Shown piece by piece: positions 14,471 to 15,582 of a stretch of 15,582 nt of DNA. Source of the DNA: Pseudomonadota bacterium (lineage in GTDB: Bacteria > Pseudomonadota > Alphaproteobacteria > Kiloniellales > J153); NCBI GenBank assembly GCA_022572105.1, contig JACZWN010000061.1:1-15582 (forward strand), given 5' to 3'. Position numbers and translations under genes: made by a program. The notes below the pieces were generated by a model, which was not told the origin of the DNA, did no database searches, and saw only the letters and a program-made list of their open reading frames with translations. Position 1 is the first letter of the stretch. The number at the start of each line of letters is the position of its first letter.

Positions 14471-15582
14471 CTAGACGCGCATGTCCAGGAGGCGGTCGGA
14501 GCTCGCCGCATTGGCGGCGGCCATGAGTTGCGGGTCGATCTGCGGCTCGGCCTCCGGGTCGGTCCCGGGGCCCTGGGGCTCGAACCCGGAGCCTCCGCGC
14601 CCGGCGTCCGACCCGTACTGGGCCTGGCCGCGAAGGTTGAAGCTCAAGCTCCCGGAATCGGTCTTCAGCCCGGCGTCCTGGAGCGCCTTCTCGAGGCCGC
14701 GCGCGTCGCGCTGCAGCAGCTCGAAAGTCTCCGGCCGATCGACGGTGACGACGACCTTCACGACCCCGTCACCGGCGAGCTTGAGCTTGACGTCGATCCG
14801 GCCGAGCTCGGCCGGATGGAGGCGAATCCGTATGCGGTCCTGGCCGGCGGCCGCGGCGCGCTGAATGTGCACGGCTACTTGGTCGAGCGGGACCGGGGAA
14901 GCCGCCGCCGGGCGGGCCTGCGCCGGCATCATCGCGGAGATGCGCGCCGCCGCCTGCATCAGGCCGACCACGCCGACGCCGGAGGGGCTCGAGCCTGTCG
15001 ATCCGCTGCCCTCGGCCGGTTGGACCGGGGCCGGTGTGACGGCACGGTCCATGGCCTTGGCGGCGGTGTTTGCCGCGCCGGTCGTTGCCTGTTCGATTGC
15101 CTGGCCGCCACGCTCGGGCGCGTTCGTGCGCGCGCCCGCACTGGCGGCGCTTTGCGCGCTCTGTGGCAGTCCGGTGCTTGCCGTGGTGCGCTCGGCCGCT
15201 GCCTCGACGGTCTCTCCGCTCGGCACGGGCGTGCCCTGTGACTGGGCGGTCTGCGTCTGCGCGCCCGCCGTGCGGGCGTTCCGGGCCAGGCCGTTCTGGG
15301 CCAGGCCGTTCCGCGTACCCGCCTCCGCGGTCTGGGCCGCGAGGTTTGTCGCCTGCGCGTTCAGAGACTCGGCGAACGGCGTCTGGACGTTCCGTGGGTT
15401 CGCGGTTCCCCGCTCGGCAGCGGCCTGGATCGGGGCGTTCGGGTTCGCTGAGCCCCGGCCCGGGGCGTTCGTGGCTGTGCCGGGCTCGGGCGAGGTCGCG
15501 AGCGCCGGGGCGCTGGCGGTCGGACCACTCTGGACCCGGGCGTCGCCATCTTGGGTGCCCGGGGCGGTGCCCTGGGGGGTGC
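14471..15582 (-). CDS. fliK: Flagellar hook-length control protein FliK, 3' part
   Basis: The frame is open from the window edge to the TAG at 14473-14471, giving 369 residues without an in-frame ATG, so the start lies beyond the window. FliK is the secreted ruler that measures hook length and switches export from hook to filament substrates through FlhB. The N-terminal part in view is a disordered-looking Ala/Thr/Gln/Asn/Pro/Gly-rich region. The C-terminal Flg_hook domain (DNA about 14633-14890) is clear: IRIRLHPAELGRIDVKLKL, then VVKVVVTVDRPETFELLQRD, then LEKALQDAGL. A GTG at 15226-15224 could begin a shorter product, but the open, compositionally matching sequence upstream argues that it is internal. 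Position before flgD and flgE supports the call. Confidence 0.93.
   Translation of the reverse strand, partial: TPQGTAPGTQDGDARVQSGPTASAPALATSPEPGTATNAPGRGSANPNAPIQAAAERGTANPRNVQTPFAESLNAQATNLAAQTAEAGTRNGLAQNGLARNARTAGAQTQTAQSQGTPVPSGETVEAAAERTTASTGLPQSAQSAASAGARTNAPERGGQAIEQATTGAANTAAKAMDRAVTPAPVQPAEGSGSTGSSPSGVGVVGLMQAAARISAMMPAQARPAAASPVPLDQVAVHIQRAAAAGQDRIRIRLHPAELGRIDVKLKLAGDGVVKVVVTVDRPETFELLQRDARGLEKALQDAGLKTDSGSLSFNLRGQAQYGSDAGRGGSGFEPQGPGTDPEAEPQIDPQLMAAANAASSDRLLDMRV
14633..14890 (-). other. Flg_hook C-terminal domain of FliK
   Basis: This segment encodes the folded substrate-specificity-switch domain of FliK. The key phrase LHPAELGRIDV corresponds to the family pattern L.P..LG.v.V. 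It is the part that contacts FlhB in characterised systems; that role is family knowledge. Confidence 0.85.
15283..15312 (-). repeat. 15-base tandem duplication in fliK
   Basis: Two adjacent copies of GGGCCAGGCCGTTCY differ only at the last base. On the coding strand they encode the near-identical pentads around NGLAQ and NGLAR in the disordered ruler region. In-frame repeats here would change FliK length, and so possibly hook length, without breaking the frame. Confidence 0.7.

Noticed and set aside
14231..15241. Plus-strand open frame opposite flgD and fliK
   Set aside because: It spans two well-identified minus-strand genes and shows no recognisable domain.

Overview
This window is an almost purely flagellar locus from a GC-rich bacterium, and every recognised gene lies on the minus strand. 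The organism is very probably an alphaproteobacterium, most likely Rhodospirillales-like. The main evidence is a SciP/DUF1153 regulator, a FlbD-type sigma-54 activator with a degenerate receiver domain, a FlbE/FliH-style FliH, and the order fliF-fliG-fliH-fliN-motA-flbD-flhA-flhF-flhG. I saw no rRNA, tRNA, CRISPR array or insertion sequence.

In the direction of transcription (right to left) there are three blocks. (1) Hook block: the C-terminal part of fliK, then flgD, then an unusually long flgE of 849 residues, closed by a strong hairpin terminator. (2) Regulatory island: sciP, encoding the small CtrA-antagonist protein, between two non-coding stretches of about 210 and 320 bases. These hold inverted repeats, a candidate terminator and a CtrA-box-like sequence upstream of fliF. 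(3) A tightly packed run from fliF through fliG, fliH, fliN, motA, flbD, flhA, flhF and flhG into a truncated unknown gene at the left edge. Gaps in this run are 0 to about 55 bases, and the last junctions are TAATG and ATGA overlaps, so it is probably one operon.

Together the genes cover the MS ring (FliF), rotor and switch (FliG, FliN), export apparatus (FliH, FlhA), hook cap, hook and hook ruler (FlgD, FlgE, FliK), one stator subunit (MotA/PomA type), flagellar placement and number (FlhF, FlhG), and two regulators: SciP on the CtrA axis and FlbD on the sigma-54 axis. FliM, FliI, FliP/Q/R, FlhB, MotB, FliX and CtrA are not in the window and must lie elsewhere.

This is mostly a canonical system. 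The points most worth a second look are four degenerate tandem modules in the middle of the hook protein, the sciP/CtrA-box arrangement, a TTG start for FliF, a stator subunit carrying the threonine pair typical of sodium-driven PomA, a FlhF with altered GTPase motifs next to a FlhG lacking the usual N-terminal activator motif, and the truncated gene translationally coupled to flhG.
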